From contig NC_081413.1 of NCBI RefSeq assembly GCF_030272615.1, positions 145,430,476 through 145,494,475 on the forward strand: a stretch of DNA of 64,000 nucleotides. The letters run 5' to 3'. The DNA comes from Cryptomeria japonica. Its lineage: Eukaryota > Streptophyta > Pinopsida > Cupressales > Cupressaceae. Shown piece by piece: positions 1-10,818 of this stretch. A program made the position numbers and the translations under genes. How positions within the stretch are numbered: the stretch's first letter is position 1; the number at the start of each line of letters is the position of its first letter. The notes under the pieces were generated by a model. It saw nothing but the letters and a program-made list of their open reading frames with translations. It was not told the DNA's origin and did not search any database.

Positions 1-3000
1 ATGATGCGAAAAAAAAAAAAAGGAAACCAATAATGTAAAGATTATGATTACAAACTTTTATGCAAAGTAAGTTGGATGACAGTCAAGAAAGGTATTAAGA
101 TAATATGTCTAATGATTATGATGAATGTGTAAAAAATGATACATGTCTAATGATATGATGAATGTGTAAAAAATAATATAGTTCTTAACTACTTGACTAT
201 AAAATATCTATACATCTATATTAAATAGAATTTTTTTTTTTAAATATACAGAAATTTTAAATGAGAAAGAAAGAGATGAAAAAGCAAACCAAATATTCCT
301 ATGATGGAGAAAATCAAAGAATGATACAAATGTGTTATGTAGCCCTACAATCCTATTTCTATACACTCAGATTATGTCAACTGTAATTTATGACGATAGT
401 CAAATGGATCATTAATAAATAAGACAATGGATTGAGCTTCAACTATTCAATTAATAGTTGAAATTTACTACAAAACAAGATTTCACAGACAACAAGGCTG
501 TGCCCAGAAAAATCCATCATACCCATGAGTCCAATGTTGAATAATAACTCTTTATTGATAATCTAGATGAATGTTTTGTACCTCCTATTTTCCTGTCATC
601 GACCTTTGGCATTACTCATATTATGAGATGCAGGCTGACCCATGGCTGATAGTGGGTGTCTTTTGGTTCATGTGGACCCGACCTCTAGGTCGAGGACAAC
701 CTAATCTAGCCGGTGTCCACAAAGGGACACACATTTCCTACAACCAGTCTGACGACCGCTGAAATGTTTCCGTGGATGGTGGAATTTCCATTAAAGTATT
801 TGGGACCACAATTAAACATTGTATTTGCGCCAGTCTAGGAATTATTACTACCAATTCATTCAGGGATCGCAATGGTTACATACTTACAAATTCGTACGTG
901 ACTCAGAGTGCGATGATGTCATGAAGAAAAGATTTAGGGCAGATGCAAAAGAGTGGACCGCTGAGAAGAATAGAGGGATTGAAAACAATGAAAGCAGGCA
1001 GGTGACGATTCAGAAAATGCAGGGACCGCCCAGAACAGTCGCAATATATGTGGACACGTGTTGACAGAGTGGATGATCAGCGAGATAGCAGCAAATGCAT
1101 TGAAAGAAGAGGAGGAGTGTGAGTGGGAATCGTTCGGTGCAGGATCACTCAACGACCTACTGTTGTGTACTAGAATGGCCCACAATTTTATGCAGATTTT
1201 GGGGCCCTTGTTATCATTCGGTGGTGCGAGAGCAGATAAGATCATTTTTGTGACTGACCACTTCTACCAGAATGATAATCTCTTCGTATATACATTACAT
1301 GTATTTTGGATGATTACTAACAATTGCAAATGGGCACGTGGATAGATGATTGCATGTATGCATTGGAGGAGAAGGCATGGAGGGGTACAAAATAAGTAGA
1401 ATAATTTTTTTGAGTGAGGAGACAGGGTACACAGTTAATTAAATGTTACCTCCTCCTTTTTGGGCGATGTCTGTGTAGTCAAGAGAATTACTGCTACAAA
1501 GAGTGAATGATACTTTTAATAAAAGAGTAAATGGACTATTTTGTTCGTTGGATAGTCATTTTGTCCCTTTCCAAGACTACAAATTCATTGCTTTGCAGTT
1601 TTGGTTATAGTAAGGTATATTAAGCATTGAATCTTAGTTTAGTAGATGAAAGGATGTAGTAGGCAGACATATTTTTACAGTTGTCAAAACATTTGTTGAT
1701 TTAATGTTCATTCTTTTTAATAATATAACATCAATATTTGTGTCTTTAAAGTTGTTAGTGTTGTTGATGAGTACTCACAATTGAATGAAATTTATTACTT
1801 AGATCTAGAAAGAAACAAACCATGTGATGCCACATCAATATACCAATAAAACATGACCTAGTGCACAACAACTAGTATAACTCTTTTTGTTGGGCCTTTT
1901 TGGACACCTCAACAAAAATCATGTTGATGTGACATCATATTTGATGACGTGGCCTTGAAACCGTAGTTATAAGTAGGAGACTTGCCAAGTAAGCTATTGT
2001 AAAAAATTGAGAACAATTTGAAATTTCCATGTAGAATTTTGAGAGGCGTGAAGCTAGTGTGCTCAACTATTGGGTCATCTCCCCTAGTTGACACCAAATC
2101 TTAGAGTTCAATATCTTCAATATTTGTTGATTCTTTAACACTTGTGTAAGCCATTTTGATTTTATGGATTATCAAAACCTAATTTATTTTCAACAATAGT
2201 TTCTAGTGAGAACCACGAGTATCTAGAATAACTGACACTTGACATGTAGGCCATCTAAATCTCATTATGGGCCAACATAATGTTCAAAATTCACAAAAAA
2301 AAAGCTTGGTAGATTTGAAAGCCTACATACATTTTAGTAGATCATAGCTACAACTCTCCCTAAGACTCCAATCATGAATATTATGTCAACACATATATTT
2401 GGAAGTAGCATAACTTGTTTATCATTGCACAAAAGAACCACATAAGATAATTTTCTATTGTCAAGTTTTGTATTAAATCTTCCTCTCCTTTTTTTGCCCA
2501 TTCATCCAATCACAATTATTGTGCAATGCACACATCTATAAGCATTTACAATGAGTTCTCTATCTAAATAAATGCAAAACTTAAAAGAAGCATAAGATTT
2601 GTTAAAGTATAGTTGATATGTGGAGAAATGATGTACCTAGCCTAGGAACATAAACTAAGATCTCAGATCTCCATTGTATATAATTGAAAGACGAATTAGG
2701 TCTAGCTATATCCTTGATAGGAGAGTTGAACACTTGAATTTTTTTTCTTTTTTGTAGTGGAATTGAGATTGCGAAATGTGTGTAAATTATTAGGTTAAAT
2801 GATAGTAAAATTCTGACTCTCAAGATGAATAGTGAAATACAAAATAGAAAACCAATATAGTAACTCAGATATGGGAATAAGATATATAGAGAGAGGAAAC
2901 TATAGCTGAAATTTGGAGTCCCATGTGTTAAAAATACTTGGAGGGTTCCCTAGTCCAAAGGGTTCAAACTAATAGAATGGTTCATAGATTTAGTTAGGAA

Positions 3001-4559
3001 TTCTTGTAGTTTTGTTTTCCAAAATTTCAGCCAAAAAGCCTTGGGCACAATTGGAGGTGCCCTAGTTCAGGGGTTTTCAACTATCGAAAATATAGAACTA
3101 TTTGTGTTAGTCTACTTTGCACACCTATAACTTCCTTTGTTGTCAAATCTGAATTTGCACACATGAAAATTGTAAAAAAATAGTTGTGTTGCATAAGGGT
3201 TTTCCTAAGTCAAACACCGTGTTGGTGTTTCCACCTCCACACCAACTATTTGAAAAAGAGAGTTTATCCTCAAGGAGGACATAGGCTAAATCATAATTGA
3301 AATACATAATTGAAATAATTAAACCTTAGGAGTGATTATGGTTGTGATGTGATGCTCTTTTGACAAGTCCTCCATGTGTCGATGCATTAACATGACATAA
3401 CAACATCTATCATAAAATTATGCACTTGAATTCATATTGTTGTATCTAGATGCTCAATACATTAAACAATCATATTAAATTAAGTTCTTTATTTCTCATT
3501 TGAATGATCATAAAGATGTCTTAGACCTTATGAATGATAAAATATTTCTTTATAAAGGGTTCATAAGGTATTTTCAAATGTAGGTTGACAACCAACTATC
3601 AATTGATAAAACTAGTACCAAATCACAAAAGATAAATGATAACACTTACACACATTTAAATTGGGGGACTCCAATGATCCAACAATACTAGGTTACACTT
3701 TTTGGTAAATCTTGATTTTTGCTAAAATCATACATTTTTAGAAAATAAAATGATTTAAGCCTTGAGAGGTCCGATTTAAAGTAATTTATTGAAGAGAGTT
3801 AGATCAAAGCCTCTTAGATCAAAATCCCTTGGATAAAGCTTCTCTCCTCTCAAATCATACCTGCAATGGAGTCTTCTTTGCACCTATCAAAATGCTGATA
3901 AAAACCACTTTTACTTTAGTTTTTGGGGGGTTAAATGAATTCATTTAGAAGTTTTGCATTTTAAGTATGTAGTCCTTATTATAAGCTTTCCAAATAGTAC
4001 CCAGTGTTGAAATTAGTATATGATGATAATTAAGTTGGGAGTTTAACAATTAAATTATAGAATAAGATAGGGCCCAAGAAGGCTTAAAGTGATTTAGGAG
4101 AAAACACTTTAAAGTAGGGATTGAAATAAAATGTGAAATTGTAAAGGGATATAATTTATTCACTACATTTCGTCCCCACATTAATGAAAGAATGAACTTA
4201 AGCTCATACTCACAATAAAGTAGAGATAACAACCAATGTTAATACATACAAGGGATAAGATGACACTAAGTTGGGATAAGAAATCCCCCAACCTTAATAT
4301 CTTATCAAATAACACAAGAAATTATCCAAAGTAGGATACAAAAAGATAAGATATATAAAGAAAAAAAAGAAAAAAAAAGACAAACAAAAAAAAAATAGGG
4401 ACATAGGAAGGGGTTAGTAGGTCAAAAACAAATGCTAGAAGTGAACTAGTTAAAGAGACCTCAATATTAAGATTGTCTCAACAATTAAATATAATTCTCA
4501 AAATGTTATTGCAAGAGAATACACCAATTTTTTATGAGATAAGGGGTCCATGGTCCTGT
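1..4559. other. Unassigned AT-rich sequence
   Basis: No recognisable gene, transposon protein or RNA gene is visible on either strand apart from the short unidentified ORFs at 571-1345. The stretch has many A/T runs (for example around 4356-4396) and two weakly similar segments at about 2939-2975 and 3052-3090 (both read TGGAGG, then CCCTAGT, then a TTCAA-ACTA core), perhaps an old local duplication. It ends at the left LTR of element C1. It may be very old repeat sequence or true intergenic DNA; I cannot tell which. Confidence 0.5.
571..1345 (+). other. Cluster of short unrecognised ORFs
   Basis: Three short plus-strand ORFs (571-762, 819-1064, 1058-1345) lie in a stretch that is less AT-rich than its surroundings. 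The second is Lys/Arg/Glu-rich and the third has an acidic stretch (EEEECEWE). The second and third overlap by a few bases in different frames and could be one frame-shifted coding region. I recognise no domain, and no transposon signature motif is present. It could be a decayed host exon, an old DNA transposon or chance. No function is proposed. Confidence 0.2.
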
Positions 4560-4984
4560 TGATATGTGGTGACTAATCATGCAAATATTGTACACTTGTT
4601 ATGTATCCTTGTTGGGGTTCAGGGGTAGTAGCCCCCAAGAGCAGGGGTTTGGGGGCGTAGCCCCTGAGGAATTTTTTTTTGTCATTTTTCGTTGAAAAAA
4701 CCAACATTGAAAAAACCCTAAAAAATAACTAACTTTGAGTGTTTCCCTAAAAATTGATTGTTATAAGTGGATGGAATGTAAAAAGGCATTGTAATGGTGT
4801 TGTATTGATTTACTGGATAATAAGAAAACATTGGACGACTGTGTTCTGTGGATGTAGCCCATCTTGGGTGAAGCATGTTAAATCTTCGTGTTATCTATGT
4901 TATGCATTTTTCTTCATCTTTTGTGTTTGTATCTGCATATAATTGTTAATTTATCTTTGGCCTGAATCTCCCTAAACCCTAACA
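4560..4984 (+). repeat. C1 5' LTR
   Basis: Starts TGATATGTGGTG and ends CCCTAACA immediately before the primer site. It matches the 3' LTR at 9102-9438 along most of its length. It carries an extra G/C-rich piece of roughly 55 bases (4614-4669, GGGG...GCCCC inverted motifs) that the 3' LTR lacks. The start could be 3 bases further left. Confidence 0.85.
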
Positions 4985-5000
4985 ATTGGTATTAGAGTCA
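4985..5000 (+). promoter_or_regulatory. C1 primer-binding site (initiator tRNA-Met)
   Basis: ATTGGTATTAGAGTCA directly follows the LTR end and matches the usual plant copia primer site TGGTATCAGAGC with few changes. It is where minus-strand DNA synthesis would be primed. Confidence 0.8.
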
Positions 5001-5037
5001 TGTATTTTTGTAAATTGGCAAGGACTTTTAGATTTGA

Positions 5038-5820
5038 GTGGGAGCAATAGAAGAAACCAAATTCAAGGTCGAGAAGTTCAATGCCCAGAATTATCAGTTA
5101 TGGAAAATGAAGATGGAGGATTACCTGTATCAAAAGGATCTGTGGCAGCCATTGGAAGTAAATTCAAAGACACCGACCATGATGTCTGATGAAGATTGGG
5201 AGGTTTTGGACAAAAGGCATTGGAACCATTCATTTGTGCCTTGTGTCGTCTGTAGCATTCAATATATCAAAAGAAACAATGACTTCAAATATAATGGGAA
5301 AACTGGCTAAACTATATGAGAAACCCTCAACTTCGAATAAGGTATTTCTTATGAAGCATTTGTTTAATATAAAAATGAGTGAGGGAGGACTTGTAGCAGA
5401 TCATTTAAATGAATTTAATACAATTACTAGCCAATTGACTTCTGTAAAAGTTAACTTTTTGAAGAGGTTAGGGCCCTCTTAATTTTATGTTCTTTGCCAG
5501 AAAGTTGGAATAGCTTGGTTATGGTTGTAAGTAACTCCGTCTTTGGTTCACATACTTTGAAATTTGATAATGTTGTTGTTGTTATCCTACGCGAGGAAAT
5601 GCGACGGAAAAGCACAGGTGAGACTTCAACATCATCAGGTGTTGTTTTGAATGTAGAGAATAGGGGAAGATCAAAGGAAAGAGGAAAAGGCCCTAGGTGT
5701 GATAAGTCATGAATGAAGTCAAAGAAAGGACACTCTCAATCCAGAGGAAGAAAGGATTGTTGGTACTATAGAAAGCCAAGAAATTCAAAGAAAGATTGTT
5801 GGTCTTAGAAAAACAAACAA
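5038..5820 (+). pseudogene. C1 gag (UBN2/Retrotran_gag_2 type), frame-shifted
   Basis: Encodes the capsid/nucleocapsid part of a copia polyprotein. The N-terminus (FNAQNYQLWKMKMEDYL) is the hallmark of the copia gag domain. The reading passes through three frames: 5038 to about 5219, about 5220-5465, then about 5466-5712, implying two single-base indels, and a TGA follows at 5710. The nucleocapsid zinc knuckle at about 5758-5805 is ruined: it reads CWYYRKPRNSKKDC where the family has C-X2-C-X4-H-X4-C, so the second Cys and the His are lost. The start follows the primer site by about 40 bases, normal for this lineage. Confidence 0.85.
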
Positions 5821-7426
5821 GGAGGTGGAAATGAAGATGACATTAAGGAAGCTAATGTTGCAAGTAATACTTTACAAGATGCCTTGATTCAGTGTTTAGA
5901 TAATGTTAATGATTGTTGGGTAATAGATTTAGGGGCTTCATTTCATGTCACACCCCATAAAAAATATGTTCTAGATTATGTTCAAGGTGCTTTTGGACAG
6001 GTATATTTGGGTGATGATGAGCCCTGCTAGAGTGTTCGAAAAGACAAGATAAAGATCAAGTTGCATAATGGAAATGACTGGTTGTTGCAGGAGGTAAGGA
6101 ATGTTCCTAATTTAAGAAGAAATTTAATTTCTGCAGGACAACTGGGTAGTGAAGGCTGCATAGTTACCTTTACAGACAATGTCTGGAAGGTCACTAAAGG
6201 TGCAAAGGTAGGCACATTGTATTTGTGTACTAGTAATACTTATTCTATCTTAGCTGCTACATAAAAAGTTGTTGCAGGGACAACTACTATAGATGTTGCA
6301 AGGACAGATTCAAAACTATGACACCATAGACTTGGGTACATGAGTGAGAAAGGGATGAAAATCCTTCGCTCTAAAAATTTGTTGCCAAGATTGAAGCAGA
6401 TTGATTTAGAATTTTGTGGAAATTGTGTTTATGGTAAACAAAAAAGAGTCAGATTTCTCAAGGTTGGGAAAGAGAAGAAAAGTGATAAATTAGAGCTTGT
6501 GCATTCAAATGTATGGGGATCAGCTCAGGTATCATCTCTTGGTGGCTCTTTTTATTATTTTATTTTTATAGACGATACAACTTGGAAAACATAGGTATAT
6601 TTCTTGAAATAAAAATCAGATGTTTTTGAAACTTTTAAGAAATAGAAAGCTTTGGTTGAGAATGAGACAGGAAAAAAGGTTGAAGTGTCTCAGATCTGAT
6701 AATGGAGGCAAGTATTGTAGCAAAGAATTTGAAGATTATTGTTCCTTAAATGGAATTTGAAGTCAGAAGACAGTTCCAGGAACCCCACAAGAAAATGGTG
6801 TGTCTAAGAGAATGAATAGGGCAATCATGGAGCATGCAAGGAGCATGAGATTGCATGCTAGACTACGCCTACAATTTCTGATAGATGTTATACATACCAC
6901 TGTTTATTTGATAAATAGAGGACCTTCAAATCCTTTGGATGCTGGCATTCTAGAGGAGGCATGGACTAGTAAAAAGGTAAACTACTCTTTTCTAAAAACC
7001 TTTGGTTGTGAAGCTTTTGTCCATGTTGATAAAGAAAACAAAACCAAGCTTGATGTGAAATCTCAAAAATATACCTCCATTGGATTTGGAATGGATGACT
7101 TTGGTTATCGGTTATGGGGTTTTGAAAATCAGAAAATAATTATAAGTAGAGATTATATATTCAATGAGAAGGTCATGTATAAAGAACATATGCAGAAAGA
7201 GAAGCATGAACAGGTCAAAAAGGAATATGTGGTGCTGGATGAGATTCTTGAAAATAAAATGCCATTGGTACCTGATGCTCAGCAACAAAAAAATATCCCA
7301 CAAACTCCTGCAAGTGTTAGACATTCTATGAGGTTAAGTAGGCCTCCTGAAAGATTTTATCCTTCTTTGTATTCTATTTTATTAATTGATTCTGGTGAAC
7401 CAAAAAGATATGAAGAAGCAATGTAG
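5821..7426 (+). pseudogene. C1 protease and integrase region of pol
   Basis: Protease: the active-site tetrad reads D-L-G-A (5926-5937) where retropepsins have D-S/T-G-A, a one-base TCA to TTA change. The pre-integrase (GAG_pre-integrs) domain is at about 6070-6470. The integrase core follows from about 6485: the first catalytic Asp is Asn (LVHSNVWG), the second is kept (RSDNGG near 6695), and the Glu is Lys (NGVSKRMNR near 6800). The C-terminal part (KTFGCEAFVHVDKENKTKLD) is a clean open frame, 6800-7426. Several in-frame stops lie between. The family job is cutting the polyprotein and inserting cDNA into the chromosome; this copy cannot do either. Confidence 0.88.
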
Positions 7427-8960
7427 GTCGATGCCAAACAATAGTGGGAGCTACACATGAAAGAGGAAATAGATTCCTTGATGACGAAACAGAATTGGGA
7501 CTTAGTCCCATTACTTGTAGGAAAAAGAGCCTTGCCAAATAAATGGGTTTATAGGCTAAAGGACGATGGAGGATAGAAAAGATATAAGGCCAAACTCATG
7601 GATAAAGGTTTTGCACATAAAAAGGGTATAGATTTTGATTAAATATTTTCTCTAGTTGTAAAAATAACTTCAATTAGAACTGTTCTAAGTCTTGTGGCTG
7701 CTGAAGACTTGCATCTTGAACAACTAGATGTTAAAACAAATTTTCTCCATGGGGATTTGGATGAGGAAATCTACATGCAACAACCACAGGGATATGAGGT
7801 CAGATGTAACGAGGATTAGTGTGTAGGTTGAAGAAGAGTTTGTATGGCCTAAAGAAAGAACCCCAACAATGGTATTTAAAATTTGATAGTTTCATGGCTG
7901 AACAAGGTTACCACAGATGTCATTCTGATCATTGTGTTTATTTTAAGAGATTGGATAATGGTAGTTATATTATCCTATTATATGACATGCTTGTTATTGT
8001 GTTGATGACATGCTTGTTATTGGGTCTAACATGCAACATATAAATGAACTTAAATAGAAATTAGCAAAGTCATTTTCTATGAAGAATTTGGGTGCATCTA
8101 AGCAAATCCTTGGTATGAGGATTTCACGGGACAAGAAAAATAGAATGTTAACTTTGTCCCAAAGTGAGTATATAAAGAAAGTGTTGAAAAGGTTTAACAT
8201 GTAGAATGCTAAAGCAGTTAGTACACCTTTGGCTAGTCATTTCAAATTGACTAAGGATGTGTGTCCAAAGACACAGGAAGAGGTAAGTAAAATGTCCAAC
8301 ATCTCGTATTCATCAGCTGTTAGCAGTCTAATGTATGTGTTGGTATGCACATGTCTAGATGTTGTACTTGTAGTGGGAGTTGTGAGCAGGTACATGAGAA
8401 ATCCAAGAATGGAACATTGGAATGTTGTCAAATGGATTCTCAGGTATTTGAGAGGTACTTCTACCAAGGCATTATATTTCAAAGGATCAAATGTTGTTCT
8501 ATGAGGATATGTTGACTCTGATCTGGTAGGTGACGTTGATACAAGGAGGAGTACTACAGGGTATGTTTTTACTATAGGGGGAACTACAGTTAGTTGGATT
8601 TATAGACTCCAAAAACTTGTTGCACTTTCAATCACTGAGGCTTAGTATGTAGTTGCAACTGAAGCTAGCAAGGAGATGATTTGGTTACAACATTTTTTGG
8701 AGGGATTGGGCCAGATGTAGGAGGATAGCCCATTGTATACTGATAGCCAGAGTTCCATTCATCTTACAAAGAATTCAGCTCTTCATTCAAGGAAAAAACA
8801 CATTCAAGTCATGTACCACTTCAATGGTCTATTTTGGACTATGGCTAGTTACGGCTTGAGAAAATTCACACAAGTGACAATACTGCAGATTTGTTCACGA
8901 AGGTAGTCCCACGAGAGAAGCTGATTTCCTCCTCAGTTTCTCTTGACATTGTTGACTGAA
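7427..8960 (+). pseudogene. C1 reverse transcriptase and RNase H region of pol
   Basis: RT_copia (RVT_2) is clear: NWDLVPL, then KWVYRLK, LEQLDVKTNFLHGDL and CRLKKSLYGLKKEPQQWY. The catalytic YVDD region (about 7978-8025) is broken by a 23-base tandem duplication carrying ATGACATGCTTGTTATTG twice. RNase H follows ([20 protein letters not shown], then ALSITEA*YV where the family has TEAEYV, then LYTDSQSSIHL and HSRKKHIQV). Stops include TAG at positions where relatives have Gln or Glu. The enzyme pair would copy element RNA into DNA and degrade the RNA strand. Confidence 0.9.
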
Positions 8961-9036
8961 CATCATGGAATTAAGGAATAGTCGAGTCTAGGAGTTTTAT
9001 CTAGTGGGAGTTGCAAGTTCAACAGTGTCATCTAGC

Positions 9037-9101
9037 GATCAGTCTCCAAGTGGGAGATTGTGTTGGTGTGGAGCTTGATCAGTCTCCAAGTGGGAGATTT
9101 T
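9037..9101 (+). promoter_or_regulatory. C1 duplicated polypurine tract
   Basis: The plus-strand priming site TCTCCAAGTGGGAGATT occurs twice within a 23-base repeat unit (9037-9059 and 9077-9099), 40 bases apart. The second copy abuts the 3' LTR, as a functional tract should. The first lies inside the untranslated region after pol. Confidence 0.8.
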
Positions 9102-9438
9102 TGATATGTGGTGATTGATCATGCAATTACTGTACACTCATTATGTATCCTCACTGGGAGGAAATGTTTTTTGCTGCTTTTTGTTGAAAAAACCATTGAA
9201 AAAACCCTCAAAATAATCAATTTTGTGTGTTTCGCTATAAATTTCTTGTTATAAGCAGTTGCAATGTAAAAAATAATTGTAATGGTGTTCTACGGATTTA
9301 CTGGATAATAAGAAAAGATTAGATGGTTGTGTTTCATGGATGTAGCCCATCTTGGGTGAACCACGTTAAATCTCCATATTATCTATGCTATGCATTTTTC
9401 TTCATCTTCTATGTATCTGCATATAATTTTTACTTTGC
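9102..9438 (+). repeat. C1 3' LTR, truncated
   Basis: Starts TGATATGTGGTGATTG and follows the 5' LTR until the shared ATCTGCATATAATT near 9425-9435, then breaks into gypsy integrase sequence. It lacks both the G/C-rich 4614-4669 piece and the last roughly 45 bases of the 5' LTR. Confidence 0.8.
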
Positions 9439-9443
9439 AAAAT

Positions 9444-10798
9444 AGACTATTGTTTAGAGGTGGACAACTTTGTGTGCCTATAGGCTCAATGAGAGAAAAT
9501 CTCATACAAGAGAAGCATAATGGCAGCCTTAGTGGACATTTTGGAGTCAATAAGACTCAAGAGTTGGTTCAGAGGTACTCCTATTGGCCAAGGATGAATC
9601 AAGATGTGAAAAAGTATGTGGAGACTTGCATAGTTTGCCAAAAGGCCAAAGGTACTTCTTCAAATGCTGGTATGTACCAACCTCTTCCCATACCAAATAG
9701 ACCTTGGGACTGCATTAGTATGGACTTTTTAGTAGGTTTACCAAGGACAAAACATGGATTTGACAGTATTTATGTCATTGTGGATAGATTTAGCAAAATG
9801 GCTCACTTTGTGCCTTGCAAGACTACTCATGATGCATGCCAAATAACTCATTTGTTCTTCAAAGAGGTAGTGAGGATACATGGTTTACCCATTAGCATTG
9901 TTTCAGATAGGGACTCAAAGTTCATGAGTCATTTTTTGAAGACACTTTGGTAAAATATTGGCACCAACCTCCCTTTTGGATCAATCTACCATCCTCAAAT
10001 AGATGGGTAGACCGAAATGGTGAATAGAAGCTTGGAAAACTTATTGAGGTGCATTACTAAAGAATATGGTCAGACATGGGATCAAGTACTCTCACAAGCT
10101 GAATATGCATATAATGACACCATGAATAGGACTACCAGCAAGAGCCCTTTTGAAGTGGTCTATGGTGTGCACCCAAAAGGTATTTTGTAGTTGAGAGACT
10201 TAAGTAGTGCAGCATCAAGAAGTGGATATGCAGAAGAATTTTCCCAATCAATGAAGGAGTTCCATGAATTAGTCAAGCAAGCATTGATGGAGAACACAAG
10301 CAAACTCAAACAAAAGGTTGATGAAAGAAGGATGAACCTAAAATTTCAAGTGGGAGATCTTTTCATGGTGCACCTAAACAATGCAAGGTTGCAACAAGGA
10401 GTGCCTAACAAGTTGGAAATGAAAAGGATAGGTCCATGTGCCATTCTAGCCAAGCATGGAGAAAATGCATACTAGGTGGATCTACCTAGTGACATAGGAT
10501 TGTCACTGGTTTTCAACATAGCAGACTTAGTTGCCTACAAGGGACCAATTCAAGGTTCAAATTGCAATCACTCAGAGGTATCAGATGATGTCAACAACCT
10601 ACAATTACCAGCCAAACCAAATCCAAAGGCCGAGAAGGTGTTGAGTTCAAGGATCACCAAGAAGACAAGACATCAAGCCTATTGGGGCACCTAATCAAAT
10701 GGCAGAGTATGGATGATGGTGAAGCTACATGGGTGCTTGAGACAAAGTTTAAGAAGCTAGGCATTGATCAAAATTTGATTCCTAAGGAGGTGACATGA
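9444..10798 (+). pseudogene. G0 integrase with chromodomain
   Basis: The zinc-binding domain (EKHNGSLSGHFG ... CIVC), catalytic core and C-terminal chromodomain of a Ty3/gypsy integrase are all visible. The D-D-E residues are all present: SMDFLVG (about 9720), VSDRDSKF (about 9900) and the Glu of TEMVN (about 10015). A TAG stop falls one codon before TEMVN, where relatives read DGQTE. Further TAGs lie near 9951, 10188 and 10473. A frame change before 10690 leads into a chromodomain-like end (HLIKWQ ... GEATWVLE), terminating with TGA at 10796-10798. The protein would bind LTR ends and, through the chromodomain, chromatin. Confidence 0.88.
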
Positions 10799-10810
10799 TC
10801 TTATTTTGTT

Positions 10811-10818
10811 TGGGAGAA
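10811..10818 (+). promoter_or_regulatory. G0 polypurine tract
   Basis: TGGGAGAA directly precedes the LTR start TGATGCAGG; the GGGAGAATGATG wording is typical of plant chromoviruses. Confidence 0.55.

Larger units (their letters stand above)
4560..9438 (+). mobile_element. C1: decayed Ty1/copia retrotransposon (TNT1/Tork-like), 3' end truncated
   Basis: Layout is 5' LTR (4560-4984), tRNA-Met primer site, gag, protease, integrase, RT, RNase H, duplicated polypurine tract, partial 3' LTR (9102-9438). The order protease-integrase-RT-RNase H defines Ty1/copia, and the sequence most resembles TNT1-type polyproteins. All genes carry stops and frameshifts, so the copy is inactive. The 3' LTR lacks about the last 45 bases of the 5' LTR and runs straight into the gypsy fragment G0, so no target-site duplication can be tested. 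The five bases left of the element are CCTGT. Confidence 0.92.

Noticed and set aside
1884-1919. Inverted repeat TTTTTGTTG ... CAACAAAAA as a terminator or MITE end
   Set aside because: Single 9-base A/T-rich stem without flanking duplication or a second copy in the window; likely by chance in AT-rich DNA.
4987-4999. tRNA-like sequences at primer sites as possible tRNA genes
   Set aside because: Only 10-16 bases match the tRNA-Met 3' end; no cloverleaf could be built around them.
9444-10798. Possible endogenous pararetrovirus (Caulimoviridae)
   Set aside because: Integrase, chromodomain and LTR structure identify Ty3/gypsy; no movement protein or coat motif is present, and pararetroviruses lack integrase.
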